From Thalassovita litoralis (GTDB lineage Bacteria > Pseudomonadota > Alphaproteobacteria > Rhodobacterales > Rhodobacteraceae), in NCBI RefSeq assembly GCF_900182725.1, contig NZ_FXTO01000036.1:1-35375 (forward strand): a stretch of DNA of 35,375 bases. The letters are read 5' to 3'. Numbering within the stretch: position 1 is the stretch's first letter; each line of letters begins with the position of its first letter. The translations under genes were made by a program, and so were the position numbers. This document shows, piece by piece, positions 16,313-24,571 of this stretch. The notes beneath the pieces are model-generated. The model saw only the letters and a list, made by a program, of their open reading frames with translations, was not told the origin of the DNA and made no database searches.

Positions 16313-16794
16313 TCCGCCGCGCCGCATGGCTGGCGCTGACGTTACTGGTGGCGGCGGTTTATGGCATCCTGCTGTGGCTGGGCAATCAGCATATTTTTGC
16401 AGGCGATCCGCCATTGCCACCCTTTGACATCCGTCTGGGCTATACCCCGGCAGAGGCCCGCGCCTATCTGGTGGAACTGCACCCGGTGCAGGCGGGGCTA
16501 TATGCCGGGTTGATCCGGGCGGTGGATACAGGCTTTGGCGTGCTGTTTGCGCTGTGGCTTTGGCTGACGGCACGGGGATTGGGCGCACGCCGGGCCGCGT
16601 GGCTGGCGCTGCCCTATCTGCTGACGGACCTGACGGAAAACGCGCTGGTTGCCCGGATGCTGGCGCAGGGGGCAGGGGCGGCGGACCTGCTGATCCAGAT
16701 CGCCAGCGCGGCTACGCTGGCCAAATTCGCCGCGTTAGCGATTGTGCTGATCGTGCTGGGGCAGCTTGGGTTGCGGCGCTGGGGCCATCTGTAA
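16309..16794 (+). CDS. Unrecognised four-helix membrane protein
   Basis: The 161-residue protein has about four hydrophobic helices (about 5-25, 63-85, 95-108 and 128-153), with a short polar stretch after the first ([14 protein letters not shown]). I do not recognise the family. Its ATG overlaps the aroA stop, which strongly suggests translation from the aroA transcript. No catalytic motif is visible. A position between aroA and cmk points to no particular function. Confidence 0.65.
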   Translation: MIRRAAWLALTLLVAAVYGILLWLGNQHIFAGDPPLPPFDIRLGYTPAEARAYLVELHPVQAGLYAGLIRAVDTGFGVLFALWLWLTARGLGARRAAWLALPYLLTDLTENALVARMLAQGAGAADLLIQIASAATLAKFAALAIVLIVLGQLGLRRWGHL

Positions 16795-16887
16795 CCGCCC
16801 TGCGGTTGCGCATCCGGCCCCTGACTGCTAAGCGGGACACAGATCAGAACGCCGGGTCAACGGCGCTGATAGACGACGGTTCAAAAT

Positions 16888-17136
16888 ATGACATTGATGA
16901 AACTCGCGCCGTTTGAGCAGCATTTGAAATGGCTTGCTTTGGGGTTGGGGATTTGCAGCACGATCAGCGTGGTGCAGGGCTGGCAATTGGCGGCGATGCT
17001 GTTCAGCCTGCCGTTTTGTGTGATCTGGATGTACTGCGGTTGGCTGCGCAATGAACGGCAGTTGAAATATATCAACATGCTGTTCACCGTCTTCTATGTT
17101 TACGGGATCGCGCGCTACGCCATTCTGTATGGCTGA
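16888..17136 (+). CDS. Small hypothetical membrane protein
   Basis: The 82-residue product has hydrophobic segments at about 14-50 (with CVIWMYCGWL near its end) and about 61-80. The pattern of paired helices, a W...G motif and the basic run RNERQ recalls short two- or three-helix proteins of unknown function found in Rhodobacterales; I cannot assign a family with confidence. An alternative start lies at the ATG three codons in (16897). There is no good ribosome-binding site, so the gene is plausible rather than certain. A 93-base gap separates it from the previous gene and 158 bases from cmk. Confidence 0.5.
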   Translation: MTLMKLAPFEQHLKWLALGLGICSTISVVQGWQLAAMLFSLPFCVIWMYCGWLRNERQLKYINMLFTVFYVYGIARYAILYG

Positions 17137-17294
17137 TCCGGGCGTTTAGGCGCAAAACGCGGGCAAACCGGAACGGACCCGCCGCGGTGTTGGGTCATGG
17201 CTGGAAATAGCTGGTGTCTATGCCTACAACAGCGGACATCCATATGTGATCGCGCGGGGGAATGCACAGGCCGATCCCGCAAGGAGTTTGAAAC

Positions 17295-17909
17295 ATGAGC
17301 TTTACCATCGCAATTGACGGGCCAGCCGCCGCCGGAAAAGGCACGATTTCCAAGGCTGTTGCCGCGCATTTCGGCTTTGCCCATCTGGATACGGGGCTAT
17401 TGTATCGCGCGGTTGGTGCCAAAACGCTGGATGGGGCGGAACCTGTCGCGGCGGCCTTGGCGCTGATGCCCAAGGATCTGGATGGTGACAGATTGCGTAC
17501 GCCGCAGGTGGCCGAAGCCGCATCCAAGGTTGCGGTGATCCCCGAGGTGCGGGCCGCGCTGGTGGATTTTCAACGTGCCTTTGCCCGGCGTCAGGGCGGC
17601 GCGGTGCTGGACGGGCGCGACATTGGCACCGTCATCTGCCCCGAGGCCGAGGCGAAATTGTTTGTCACCGCCAGCGCCGAAGTGCGGGCTGAGCGTCGAT
17701 ACAAGGAATTGAGGGAAAAGGGGCTGGATACCAGCTTTGACGCGGTACTGGCCGATGTCATCGCCCGCGATGAACGGGACATGAACCGTGCCGAAGCGCC
17801 ACTGAAACCGGCGGCGGATGCGGTGCTGATTGACACATCGGCGCTGGGAATTGAACAGGCCATCGCCGCGGCTGTACAAGCGATTAATGCAAAAAGGGAT
17901 CAGGTATGA
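17295..17909 (+). CDS. cmk: Cytidylate kinase
   Basis: Cmk phosphorylates CMP and dCMP, recycling pyrimidine nucleotides. The 204-residue cytosolic protein has the P-loop GPAAAGKGT (9-17), the [11 protein letters not shown] motif and the [13 protein letters not shown] segment, all typical of bacterial Cmk. The ATG at 17295 is preceded by AAGGAG at 17280-17285. In most Proteobacteria cmk is followed directly by rpsA. Here an aldo/keto reductase gene overlaps its stop by 4 bases and two further genes intervene. Confidence 0.95.
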   Translation: MSFTIAIDGPAAAGKGTISKAVAAHFGFAHLDTGLLYRAVGAKTLDGAEPVAAALALMPKDLDGDRLRTPQVAEAASKVAVIPEVRAALVDFQRAFARRQGGAVLDGRDIGTVICPEAEAKLFVTASAEVRAERRYKELREKGLDTSFDAVLADVIARDERDMNRAEAPLKPAADAVLIDTSALGIEQAIAAAVQAINAKRDQV

Positions 17910-18904
17910 AAACGCGCAAGCTGGGACAGAACGGGCCGGAAATTTCTGCTCTTGGCATTGGGGCGATGTCATTCGCCGAATTCTACGGCCCTACGACGGA
18001 AATGAATTCCTTTGCCATCCTGTCCGCTGCGCTGGATGCGGGCGTCACGCATATCGACACGTCGAATGTGTACGGTATGGGCCGTTCGGAAAAGGCGATT
18101 GGCCGGTTTCTGCGGGATAATCCCGGTACGCGGGACCAGTTCCATATCGCCACTAAGGCCGCGATCAGCAAGGACGCCGCCGGAAACCGCTGTTTCGATA
18201 ATTCGCTGACCCATCTGGAGGCTGAACTGGACAAAAGCCTGCAAAAGCTGGGCGTGGATTGCGTGGACCTGTTTTATGTCCATCGCCGCCAAGCCGACAT
18301 CCCGATTGAGGAGGTCGCAGGCCATATGGCCCTGTTGAAGCAAAAGGGAAAAACGCGCGGCATCGGGTTTTCCGAAATCGCGCCCTATTCGCTGCGGCGG
18401 GCGGCGGCGGAAACCCATGTGGATGCGGTGCAATCGGAATATTCGCTGTCGACCCGTGCGCCGGAACTGGGGCTGATCCAGACTTGCGCGGAATTGGGAA
18501 CGGCGCTGGTGGCATTTTCCCCTGTGGGTCGGTCATTTCTGACCGATGATCCGATCCCGGCGGATCGCATTCCGTCGCTGGATTTTCTAAAGGCGAACCC
18601 GCGGTTTATCGAACCCAATTACAGCGCGAATATTGCCGCGACCGATCCGTTCCGCGCCTATGCAGCGGAACTGGGGCTGCCTGCTGCGTCGCTGGCGATT
18701 GCGTGGGTTTTGGCGCAGGGCAATCATGTGATTGCCATTCCCGGCACCCGGTCTACGGCGCATTTTGCGGAACTCGTCACAGGGGGCAGCATCGACCTGA
18801 CCCCGGAACAATTGACCCGGATCACCGAAATTCTGCCGGTGGGCTGGGCGTGGGGGGATCGGTATAACGATGCACAGTGGAAGGGGCCGGAACGGTTTAG
18901 CTGA
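17906..18904 (+). CDS. Aldo/keto reductase
   Basis: This 332-residue NADPH-dependent oxidoreductase of the aldo/keto reductase fold has the full catalytic tetrad: Asp51 and Tyr56 (HIDTSNVYG), Lys84 (IATKAAIS) and His126 (FYVHRRQ). The C-terminal cofactor-binding segment ([13 protein letters not shown]) is typical. It resembles the AKR11/AKR13-like group, whose natural substrates are usually unknown. Its ATG overlaps the cmk stop, so it is probably translated from the cmk message. It converges on the DUF481-like gene. Confidence 0.88.
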   Translation: MKTRKLGQNGPEISALGIGAMSFAEFYGPTTEMNSFAILSAALDAGVTHIDTSNVYGMGRSEKAIGRFLRDNPGTRDQFHIATKAAISKDAAGNRCFDNSLTHLEAELDKSLQKLGVDCVDLFYVHRRQADIPIEEVAGHMALLKQKGKTRGIGFSEIAPYSLRRAAAETHVDAVQSEYSLSTRAPELGLIQTCAELGTALVAFSPVGRSFLTDDPIPADRIPSLDFLKANPRFIEPNYSANIAATDPFRAYAAELGLPAASLAIAWVLAQGNHVIAIPGTRSTAHFAELVTGGSIDLTPEQLTRITEILPVGWAWGDRYNDAQWKGPERFS

Positions 18905-18936
18905 TCCGCGCCCGGCGCGGTAAATGTGACGCCAGC

Positions 18937-18962
18937 AAAAAAGGGACAGATTGCTCTGCCCC
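18937..18962 (-). terminator. Terminator of the DUF481-like gene
   Basis: On the minus strand GGGGCAGA (18962-18955) pairs with UCUGUCCC (18950-18943) around a GCAA tetraloop, then runs into six U residues (18942-18937). It lies 35 bases past the stop of the gene ending at 18997. The plus-strand reading has no U-tract, so it acts in one direction. A separate GC hairpin at 18906-18920 may serve the aldo/keto reductase gene. Confidence 0.88.
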
Positions 18963-18996
18963 AAGTTCGCATGATGGTAGACCGGAAGGCGCTGGA

Positions 18997-19815
18997 TCAG
19001 AAGCCCAGAACCAGTGCCACCGACAGTTTGTTTTCAAACTCGTCCGCCGCTTCCGAGTTATATTCGGTCCGATAGCTGAACCGGGTCGAAATCGTGTCGG
19101 ACAGTTTGAAATTCAGGCCCAGATCGTTGGTGGCCAAGGTGCTGTAATCCGATGCGATCAGGTCGGTATCGTTGGTCAGCGATACAGTGCTGTTGAACTT
19201 GTAGTAATAGCGCGATGCGATCAGGCCGCTGCCTTCGGTGGTGTCCGCACCAGCTGCGGTTTTCACGTAACGCACACCCGGACCAGCCTGAATACGCCAA
19301 GTAGACTTTTCTGAATTCAGGATGCGCACACCGGGGCCGAAGCCGATGAAAGCGTCGTGTTTGTCGGTGGCGAAGTCATCGAATTCGTACCGGGCCAAGG
19401 CAAAGGCATAGACGCGGTCATTGAAGTAGCGGTTGGCTTCGTATGTCGCAAAGAACTCTTTCTCGGTCGTGGTCGATCCGGTGCGGCCATATTCGGCAGC
19501 CACCCCAAGGAAGTGGTTCCATGCGCCCGTGCCATAGGTCAGGCGGCCTGCCAGACTGATTTCGCCGGTGTCCGTGCTGCCGTCCGTGGCAGACGCTGAG
19601 AAGGCCATCGACCCGCGCCACCCCTGAGGAACACCCAAAGGTCCGAAACGCTGTGCATCTTCACCATCGGCCAGCACGTCTTTGGCGTCGTCGGTGATGT
19701 CGTCGATGCGATCATTCAGGTTGTCGATCCCGGTCAGGGCGGACTGCGCATAGGCAGGCGCGGCCAGCATCAGGGCCAAAGCCGAGACAGAGGCGAATTT
19801 GTGAACCAGTTTCAT
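18997..19815 (-). CDS. Exported DUF481-like outer-membrane protein
   Basis: The 272-residue protein starts MKLVHKFASVSALALML and has a clear signal peptide cut after AYA (about residue 24). The mature part has alternating aromatic/polar strands (AEYGRTGSTTTEKEFFATYE, then further paired strands) and ends LSVALVLGF, with a terminal Phe as expected for an outer-membrane beta-barrel. It resembles the DUF481 family (putative salt-induced outer-membrane proteins). The ATG complementary to 19813-19815 follows AAAGGA. The LysR-type gene lies upstream on the same strand with a 219-base gap and may control it; that is inference. Confidence 0.8.
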   Translation of the reverse strand: MKLVHKFASVSALALMLAAPAYAQSALTGIDNLNDRIDDITDDAKDVLADGEDAQRFGPLGVPQGWRGSMAFSASATDGSTDTGEISLAGRLTYGTGAWNHFLGVAAEYGRTGSTTTEKEFFATYEANRYFNDRVYAFALARYEFDDFATDKHDAFIGFGPGVRILNSEKSTWRIQAGPGVRYVKTAAGADTTEGSGLIASRYYYKFNSTVSLTNDTDLIASDYSTLATNDLGLNFKLSDTISTRFSYRTEYNSEAADEFENKLSVALVLGF

Positions 19816-19956
19816 CGGGGTATCCTTTCCCAAAAGAGGTTGCTGATCGTTAAAAACCAGAAGCAATCTGCTTGCTTGGTGGGGATGTAGGGATTGGGAA
19901 AACAGAAGTGAAATTGCAAATATTCGTGGATGAAACGAGTCTTGCTTATGGGTTCG

Positions 19957-19981
19957 TGCGGGGGGCAGCATAGCCCCCGCA
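19957..19981 (-). terminator. Hairpin after the LysR gene
   Basis: TGCGGGG(G)GC pairs with GCCCCCGCA around AGCATA, with one bulged G. It lies 54 bases past the LysR stop on the minus strand. There is no clear U-tract, so termination is only possible. Confidence 0.4.
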
Positions 19982-20034
19982 TGTCAAGGCATAGGTCGCT
20001 TTTGGCCTTCTGTTTTCTGCGTTTTCTCAGGGTC

Positions 20035-20895
20035 TTAGCTCGTGGCGTTTTGGTCAGACGTGATTTCGCGCAGGGTGCTTTCGGCGGCGGCGCGAATGAT
20101 CGGGTCCACGTCCGTGCGCCACACGACCCAAATCGGATAGGGAAAGCGTGGCGCATCGGGTACAAGGTGTAGCAGCCCTGCATCCAGATACCGTTGTACA
20201 TAGCGGGCGGGCAAATAGGCAGCCGCATTGCGCTTTGTCAGGTATTCAGCCCCCAAGGCCCCAACGGACAGGGTTAGGGCCGTATTTTTCAACTGTGGCA
20301 AACGCCGGGAATGCTCCCGTATGAATTCTTGGCCCCAGTCGATAAGGACATAGCGTTCCGCTACGGTCTCGGCGGTGGGGTTGGCCCAACTGGCGACCAT
20401 GATCAGATTTTCCGAGATGATTTTCTGGGCGTCCAGCCCCGGTCGTAGTTTCGGTGTATATGTCAGCGCGCATTGAATGGTGCCATCGGTCAGGAACCGG
20501 GTCAGGCGGTCGGGCATACCCAATTCGGCGCGCAGGTTCAGATCCGGTGCAACGGTTTGTATCCGGTCCAGCCAGCGGAACCCCAAACCCGGCCACAGCG
20601 AATATTGCGCGCCAATGGTCAGACTGCGGTGGAACCCTTCTGGAATGGCGATTTGCCGAAGCGCCTCTTCCCAGAGCGAGATAATGCCGAGGGCGTAGTG
20701 TTCAAACTTGCGCCCCGCCGGTGTCAGCTCGACCCCCGCCTTGGACCGCAGGAACAGGGGATGCCCCAGCGAATCTTCCAGTCGTTGAATGCGCAGGCTG
20801 ACTGCGGATTGGGTGACATATAGCCGTTCAGACGCGGCCACGAATGACCCAGAACCAGCTACCTCGATAAACGTTTTCAACAGTACAATATCCAT
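20035..20895 (-). CDS. LysR-type transcriptional regulator
   Basis: The 286-residue protein has an N-terminal winged helix-turn-helix of the LysR family (residues 1-60, FIEVAGSGSFVAASERLYVT, then QSAVSLRIQRLE). The C-terminal effector-binding domain is of the periplasmic-binding-protein type (about 90-280). The ligand is unknown. It is divergent from rpsA and lies upstream of the DUF481-like gene on the same strand; either that gene or the aldo/keto reductase gene is a possible target. The ATG complementary to 20893-20895 gives the standard MDIVLLKTFIEV start. Confidence 0.88.
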   Translation of the reverse strand: MDIVLLKTFIEVAGSGSFVAASERLYVTQSAVSLRIQRLEDSLGHPLFLRSKAGVELTPAGRKFEHYALGIISLWEEALRQIAIPEGFHRSLTIGAQYSLWPGLGFRWLDRIQTVAPDLNLRAELGMPDRLTRFLTDGTIQCALTYTPKLRPGLDAQKIISENLIMVASWANPTAETVAERYVLIDWGQEFIREHSRRLPQLKNTALTLSVGALGAEYLTKRNAAAYLPARYVQRYLDAGLLHLVPDAPRFPYPIWVVWRTDVDPIIRAAAESTLREITSDQNATS

Positions 20896-20952
20896 GCCCG
20901 TTCATTGCCAGCCCCCAAGGGTTGCCGCAAGCGCCTAAAATGGCGTTTTTCC

Positions 20953-20981
20953 TTGCCATGAAGGGGCGCAGGGGCTATATG
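20953..20981 (+). promoter_or_regulatory. Probable rpsA promoter
   Basis: TTGCCA (20953-20958) and TATATG (20976-20981) are separated by 17 bases, close to a sigma-70 promoter. It lies in the divergent gap between the LysR gene and rpsA, and transcription would begin near 20988, leaving a leader of about 175 bases. A hairpin GGGGCGCA/TGCGCCCC (20963-20987) overlaps the promoter. Confidence 0.6.
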
Positions 20982-21028
20982 CGCCCCGTCGATAAGGCGA
21001 ATAATGCCATAGAATAAAGAGATCGAGC

Positions 21029-21058
21029 AGGGTCGGACCAACCGGCCCTCTTTGTTTT
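21029..21058 (+). promoter_or_regulatory. Terminator-like hairpin in the rpsA leader
   Basis: AGGGTCGG (21029-21036) pairs with CCGGCCCT (21042-21049), with one U-G pair, around ACCAA, followed by CTTTGTTTT. It lies between the predicted promoter and rpsA, where it could act as an attenuator. A second small stem, CCGCC-CAA-GGCGG, follows at about 21083-21095. Confidence 0.55.
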
Positions 21059-21163
21059 ATGGGTCGTCAGGACCAATTCGTTCCGCCCAAGGCGGGGCAC
21101 CAGCCAAGACCGGCGGAGACAACCGCTCGGCCAGAAAACGTTTATAAAGGAACAGAACGCCAC

Positions 21164-22843
21164 ATGGCTCAGAACGTATCTATGGAGGAATTCGAAGCCC
21201 TCCTGAATGAAAGCTTCGAAATGGACACCCCCCAAGAAGGGTCGGTTGTCAAAGGCAAAGTGATCGCCATCGAGGCCGGTCAAGCCATCATCGACGTAGG
21301 CTACAAAATGGAAGGCCGCGTTGATCTGAAAGAATTCGCAAACCCCGGCGAAGCCCCTGAAATCGCAGTTGGCGACGAAGTCGAGGTTTACCTGCGTTCC
21401 GCAGAAAACGCCCGTGGCGAAGCTGTCGTTTCCCGTGAAATGGCCCGCCGCGAAGAAGCATGGGATCGTCTGGAAAAAGCCTACGCCAACGAAGAACGCG
21501 TCGATGGCGCCATCTTCAACCGCGTCAAAGGCGGCTTCACCGTCGATCTGGGCGGCGCTGTTGCGTTCCTGCCGGGTTCGCAGGTTGACGTGCGCCCCGT
21601 GCGCGACGCTGGCCCGCTGATGGGTCTGAAGCAGCCGTTCCAAATCCTGAAAATGGACCGTCGTCGTGGCAACATCGTTGTGTCGCGTCGCGCCATCCTG
21701 GAAGAATCGCGTGCCGAACAGCGTGCCGAAGTCATCGGCAACCTGACCGAAGGTCAGTCGGTGGACGGCGTTGTGAAGAACATCACCGAATACGGTGCGT
21801 TCGTTGATCTGGGCGGCGTTGACGGCCTGCTGCACGTCACCGACATGGCATGGCGTCGTGTGAACCACCCGTCGGAAATCCTGTCGATCGGTGAAACCGT
21901 CAAGGTTCAGGTCATCAAGATCAACAAAGAGACCCACCGCATTTCGCTGGGCATGAAGCAACTGCAAGAAGATCCGTGGGATCTGGTGGCTGCCAAGTAC
22001 CCGCTCAGCTCGGTCCACAAAGGTCGCGTGACCAACATCACCGACTACGGCGCATTTGTTGAGCTGGAACCGGGTGTCGAAGGTCTGGTCCACGTTTCGG
22101 AAATGTCCTGGACCAAGAAAAACGTCCACCCCGGCAAAATCGTTTCGACCAGCCAGGAAGTCGACGTCATGGTTCTGGAAATCGACGGCGCCAAGCGTCG
22201 CGTTTCGCTGGGCCTGAAACAGACCATGCGCAACCCGTGGGAAGTGTTCTCGGAAACGCACCCCGAAGGCACCGAGGTCGAAGGCGAAGTCAAGAACATC
22301 ACCGAATTCGGTCTGTTCATCGGCCTGCCGGGCGAAATCGACGGCATGGTTCACCTGTCCGACCTGTCGTGGGACGAACGTGGCGAAGATGCGATCCAGA
22401 ACTATCGCAAAGGCGACATCGTCAAAGCTGTGGTTTCCGAAGTTGATGTCGAAAAAGAACGCATCAGCCTGTCGATCAAAGCTCTGGGTGGCGACAAGTT
22501 CGCCGAAGCCGTGGGCGGCGTGAAGCGTGGTTCGGTTATCACCGTCGAAGTGACCGCAATCGAAGATGGCGGCATTGAGGTGGAATTCGAAGGCATGAAA
22601 TCCTTCATCCGCCGTTCGGACCTGTCGCGCGACCGCGCAGACCAGCGCCCCGAGCGTTTCTCAGTTGGCGACAAGGTAGATGTGCGCGTCACCAACGTGG
22701 ACAGCAAAACCCGCCGTCTGGGCCTGTCGATCAAAGCACGCGAAATCGCAGAAGAGAAAGAGGCCGTGGAACAGTACGGTTCCTCCGACTCGGGTGCATC
22801 GCTGGGCGACATCCTGGGCGCAGCACTGAAGGGCGGCAACTAA
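21164..22843 (+). CDS. rpsA: 30S ribosomal protein S1
   Basis: S1 helps the 30S subunit bind mRNA. The 559-residue protein contains six S1-type OB repeats: the first two, ribosome-binding ones diverge (around GSVVKGKVIAIEAGQ and GAIFNRVKGGF), and the later ones are canonical (GVVKNITEYGAFVDLGG, GRVTNITDYGAFVELEPG, GEVKNITEFGLFIGL). The start is ATG 21164 (MAQNVSMEEFEALL); the frame is open 35 codons further upstream but without family similarity. Codon use is visibly more biased than in neighbours (frequent CGT, GAA, AAA, ATC), fitting high expression. It is followed by a strong terminator and ihfB. S1 is known to control its own translation in E. coli through the leader. Confidence 0.97.
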   Translation: MAQNVSMEEFEALLNESFEMDTPQEGSVVKGKVIAIEAGQAIIDVGYKMEGRVDLKEFANPGEAPEIAVGDEVEVYLRSAENARGEAVVSREMARREEAWDRLEKAYANEERVDGAIFNRVKGGFTVDLGGAVAFLPGSQVDVRPVRDAGPLMGLKQPFQILKMDRRRGNIVVSRRAILEESRAEQRAEVIGNLTEGQSVDGVVKNITEYGAFVDLGGVDGLLHVTDMAWRRVNHPSEILSIGETVKVQVIKINKETHRISLGMKQLQEDPWDLVAAKYPLSSVHKGRVTNITDYGAFVELEPGVEGLVHVSEMSWTKKNVHPGKIVSTSQEVDVMVLEIDGAKRRVSLGLKQTMRNPWEVFSETHPEGTEVEGEVKNITEFGLFIGLPGEIDGMVHLSDLSWDERGEDAIQNYRKGDIVKAVVSEVDVEKERISLSIKALGGDKFAEAVGGVKRGSVITVEVTAIEDGGIEVEFEGMKSFIRRSDLSRDRADQRPERFSVGDKVDVRVTNVDSKTRRLGLSIKAREIAEEKEAVEQYGSSDSGASLGDILGAALKGGN

Positions 22844-22875
22844 GCCTTCCTTTCGGTCTGACCGGAATACAACAG

Positions 22876-22904
22876 CCCCGCGGCAGCAATGCCGCGGGGT
22901 TTTT
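22876..22904 (+). terminator. rpsA terminator
   Basis: The perfect 10-base stem CCCCGCGGCA (22876-22885) pairs with TGCCGCGGGG (22890-22899) around a GCAA tetraloop and is followed by five T residues. Confidence 0.95.
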
Positions 22905-23060
22905 CGTTGCGAATCAACGGGGCGGGTTCTGCGCTGCAACATGGGGCGTTGGGGTGAAAATTGGCCGCTCGCTTGGGCAATTCTTTGCCGGGGCAGCCTT
23001 TTTTTGCAGGATACACCGATGCTTAGGCCGCGAAATCTCGCAAATTGGTGAACGTTCTGG

Positions 23061-23089
23061 TTCACCTGTCTTATCTTTCTTTCTATAGT
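23061..23089 (+). promoter_or_regulatory. Probable ihfB promoter
   Basis: TTCACC (23061-23066) and TATAGT (23084-23089) are 17 bases apart, a good sigma-70 layout. The inverted repeat TGAAC-N6-GTTCA (23049-23064) overlaps the -35 box and might be a protein-binding site. Confidence 0.55.
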
Positions 23090-23136
23090 CACCCCTAATA
23101 ATGGGGGCATATAGCAACACCCGGGGGAGGACGCCG

Positions 23137-23436
23137 ATGATCCGATCGGAACTCATTCAAAAGATTTTCGAGGAAAACCAGGATCGGAGTTCCGAGAATC
23201 AGCTAACCATGCGGGACGCCGAAAAGATCGTGAACACGATCTTTGAAGAAATCACCGATGCGATGGCGCGCGGCGACCGGGTGGAACTGCGCGGCTTCGG
23301 CGCGTTTTCCGTGAAGAAGCGGGATGCTAGGGTAGGGCGTAACCCGCGCACCGGGGAATCGGTTGAAGTCGAAGAAAAGCACGTGCCTTTCTTCAAGACT
23401 GGCAAACTGCTGCGCGACCGTCTGAACGGAAAATAA
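23137..23436 (+). CDS. ihfB: Integration host factor subunit beta
   Basis: This 99-residue nucleoid protein bends DNA as a heterodimer with IhfA, acting in recombination, replication and transcription. It has the HU/IHF fold. The beta-arm sequence GRNPRTGE contains the DNA-intercalating Pro70, and [13 protein letters not shown] precedes it. [10 protein letters not shown] is the typical IhfB start, and GGGGAGG (23124-23130) precedes the ATG at 23137. It lies after rpsA, as usual, and 12 bases before the LapA-like gene. Confidence 0.95.
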   Translation: MIRSELIQKIFEENQDRSSENQLTMRDAEKIVNTIFEEITDAMARGDRVELRGFGAFSVKKRDARVGRNPRTGESVEVEEKHVPFFKTGKLLRDRLNGK

Positions 23437-23448
23437 AGAAGCGAACAC

Positions 23449-23805
23449 ATGCGCTATATTCGTTATGCCTTCCTCGCCGCTTTGGGCGCGGTTCTGATTA
23501 TCATTGCCTTGGCCAATCGCGGCAAAGTCACATTGACGTTGCTGCCCACGCCGTTGGCGGACCTGCTGCAACTGAACTACACTGTCGATCTGCCGCTGTT
23601 CGTGGTGATTTTCGGCGGGATCGTGGCGGGCCTGTTGATTGGGTTTGTGTGGGAATGGCTGCGCGAACATAAACATCGCGCCACCGCCGCCCGCAAAGAA
23701 CGCGAAGTGCATGATCTGGAACGCAAGCTGAAGCGCGAACAGCGCAAGGCCATTGCCAGCGGTCAGCAGGACGAAGTTCTGGCCCTGCTGGATAACAAGT
23801 CCTGA
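23449..23805 (+). CDS. LapA-domain (DUF1049) inner-membrane protein
   Basis: The 118-residue protein has two membrane helices (about 5-23 and 46-66) and a charged, probably coiled-coil cytosolic tail (69-110). It matches the layout of LapA-type (lipopolysaccharide assembly protein A) proteins: [12 protein letters not shown] after helix 1 and a short periplasmic loop. In E. coli, LapA helps control LpxC turnover. That role is not shown here because LapB is not in the window. It begins 12 bases after ihfB and ends 4 bases before trpF, so all three are likely one transcript. Confidence 0.82.
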   Translation: MRYIRYAFLAALGAVLIIIALANRGKVTLTLLPTPLADLLQLNYTVDLPLFVVIFGGIVAGLLIGFVWEWLREHKHRATAARKEREVHDLERKLKREQRKAIASGQQDEVLALLDNKS

Positions 23806-23809
23806 TCCC

Positions 23810-24454
23810 ATGCCAGCCGATGTAAAGGTTAAAATCTGCGGCCTGTCCCGCCCCGAAGACGTGCAGGCGGCTGCCAGCGCGGGGGCGGTTTATGCCGGTT
23901 TCGTGTTCTTCGCCAAATCCCCGCGCAATATTTCCGTGGAACTGGCCCGTGATCTGGCGATTGACGCCCCGGTGGGGTTGGCCAAGGTGGCGCTGACGGT
24001 GAATGCCGATGACGCCATGCTGGACGCAATTATGAACACCGTGCCGCTGGACATGCTGCAACTTCACGGCAGCGAAACGCCGGACCGCGTGGCCGATCTG
24101 CGTCGCCGCTATGGCCTGCCGATCATGAAAGCCATCGGTATCGCGGATCAATCCGATCTGGATCAGATTGCGACCTATGCCGGGGTGGCCGATCAATTGC
24201 TGATTGATGCCAAACCGCCGCGCGGCGCGGACCTGCCCGGCGGCAATGGGCTGTCTTTTGACTGGCGTTTGGTGAACCGTAAATACTGGCCCTGTCCGTG
24301 GATGCTGGCCGGGGGGCTGACGCCGGATAATGTGGCGCTGGCGGTGCAAATGACCGGGGCGCGACAGGTCGATGTGTCCTCGGGCGTTGAAAGCGCGCCG
24401 GGGGTCAAAGACCCGGAATTGATCCACGCCTTTGTCAAAGCGGCCTTGGCCTGA
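23810..24454 (+). CDS. trpF: Phosphoribosylanthranilate isomerase
   Basis: TrpF carries out the Amadori rearrangement in tryptophan synthesis. The 214-residue TIM barrel has the catalytic Cys10 (VKICGL) and Asp133 (LLIDAKPP), the LQLHGSE motif, and the phosphate-binding end DVSSGVES. The ATG at 23810 was preferred to an open-frame start at 23753 inside the preceding gene. Together with trpB downstream it forms the trpF-trpB pair; trpA is elsewhere in the window on the other strand. Confidence 0.95.
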   Translation: MPADVKVKICGLSRPEDVQAAASAGAVYAGFVFFAKSPRNISVELARDLAIDAPVGLAKVALTVNADDAMLDAIMNTVPLDMLQLHGSETPDRVADLRRRYGLPIMKAIGIADQSDLDQIATYAGVADQLLIDAKPPRGADLPGGNGLSFDWRLVNRKYWPCPWMLAGGLTPDNVALAVQMTGARQVDVSSGVESAPGVKDPELIHAFVKAALA

Positions 24455-24571
24455 TCTCCCCGGCGGAATTCCGGGCGCGTTGCATCCAGAAACCCGTAAA
24501 ACGCATTGAATTGCCGGGGTCCGCCCCTTATGCACGACATGTCAAAAACCACGCGATCGAAGGGGAGCCTG

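Noticed and set aside
14927-16588. 553-codon minus-strand frame opposite aroA
   Set aside because: It is antisense to a clear class II aroA and extends into the next gene; no motif or ribosome-binding site.
24455-24571. Possible trp leader peptide or attenuator before trpB
   Set aside because: No short frame with clustered Trp codons and no convincing alternative hairpins were found in the 117-base gap.
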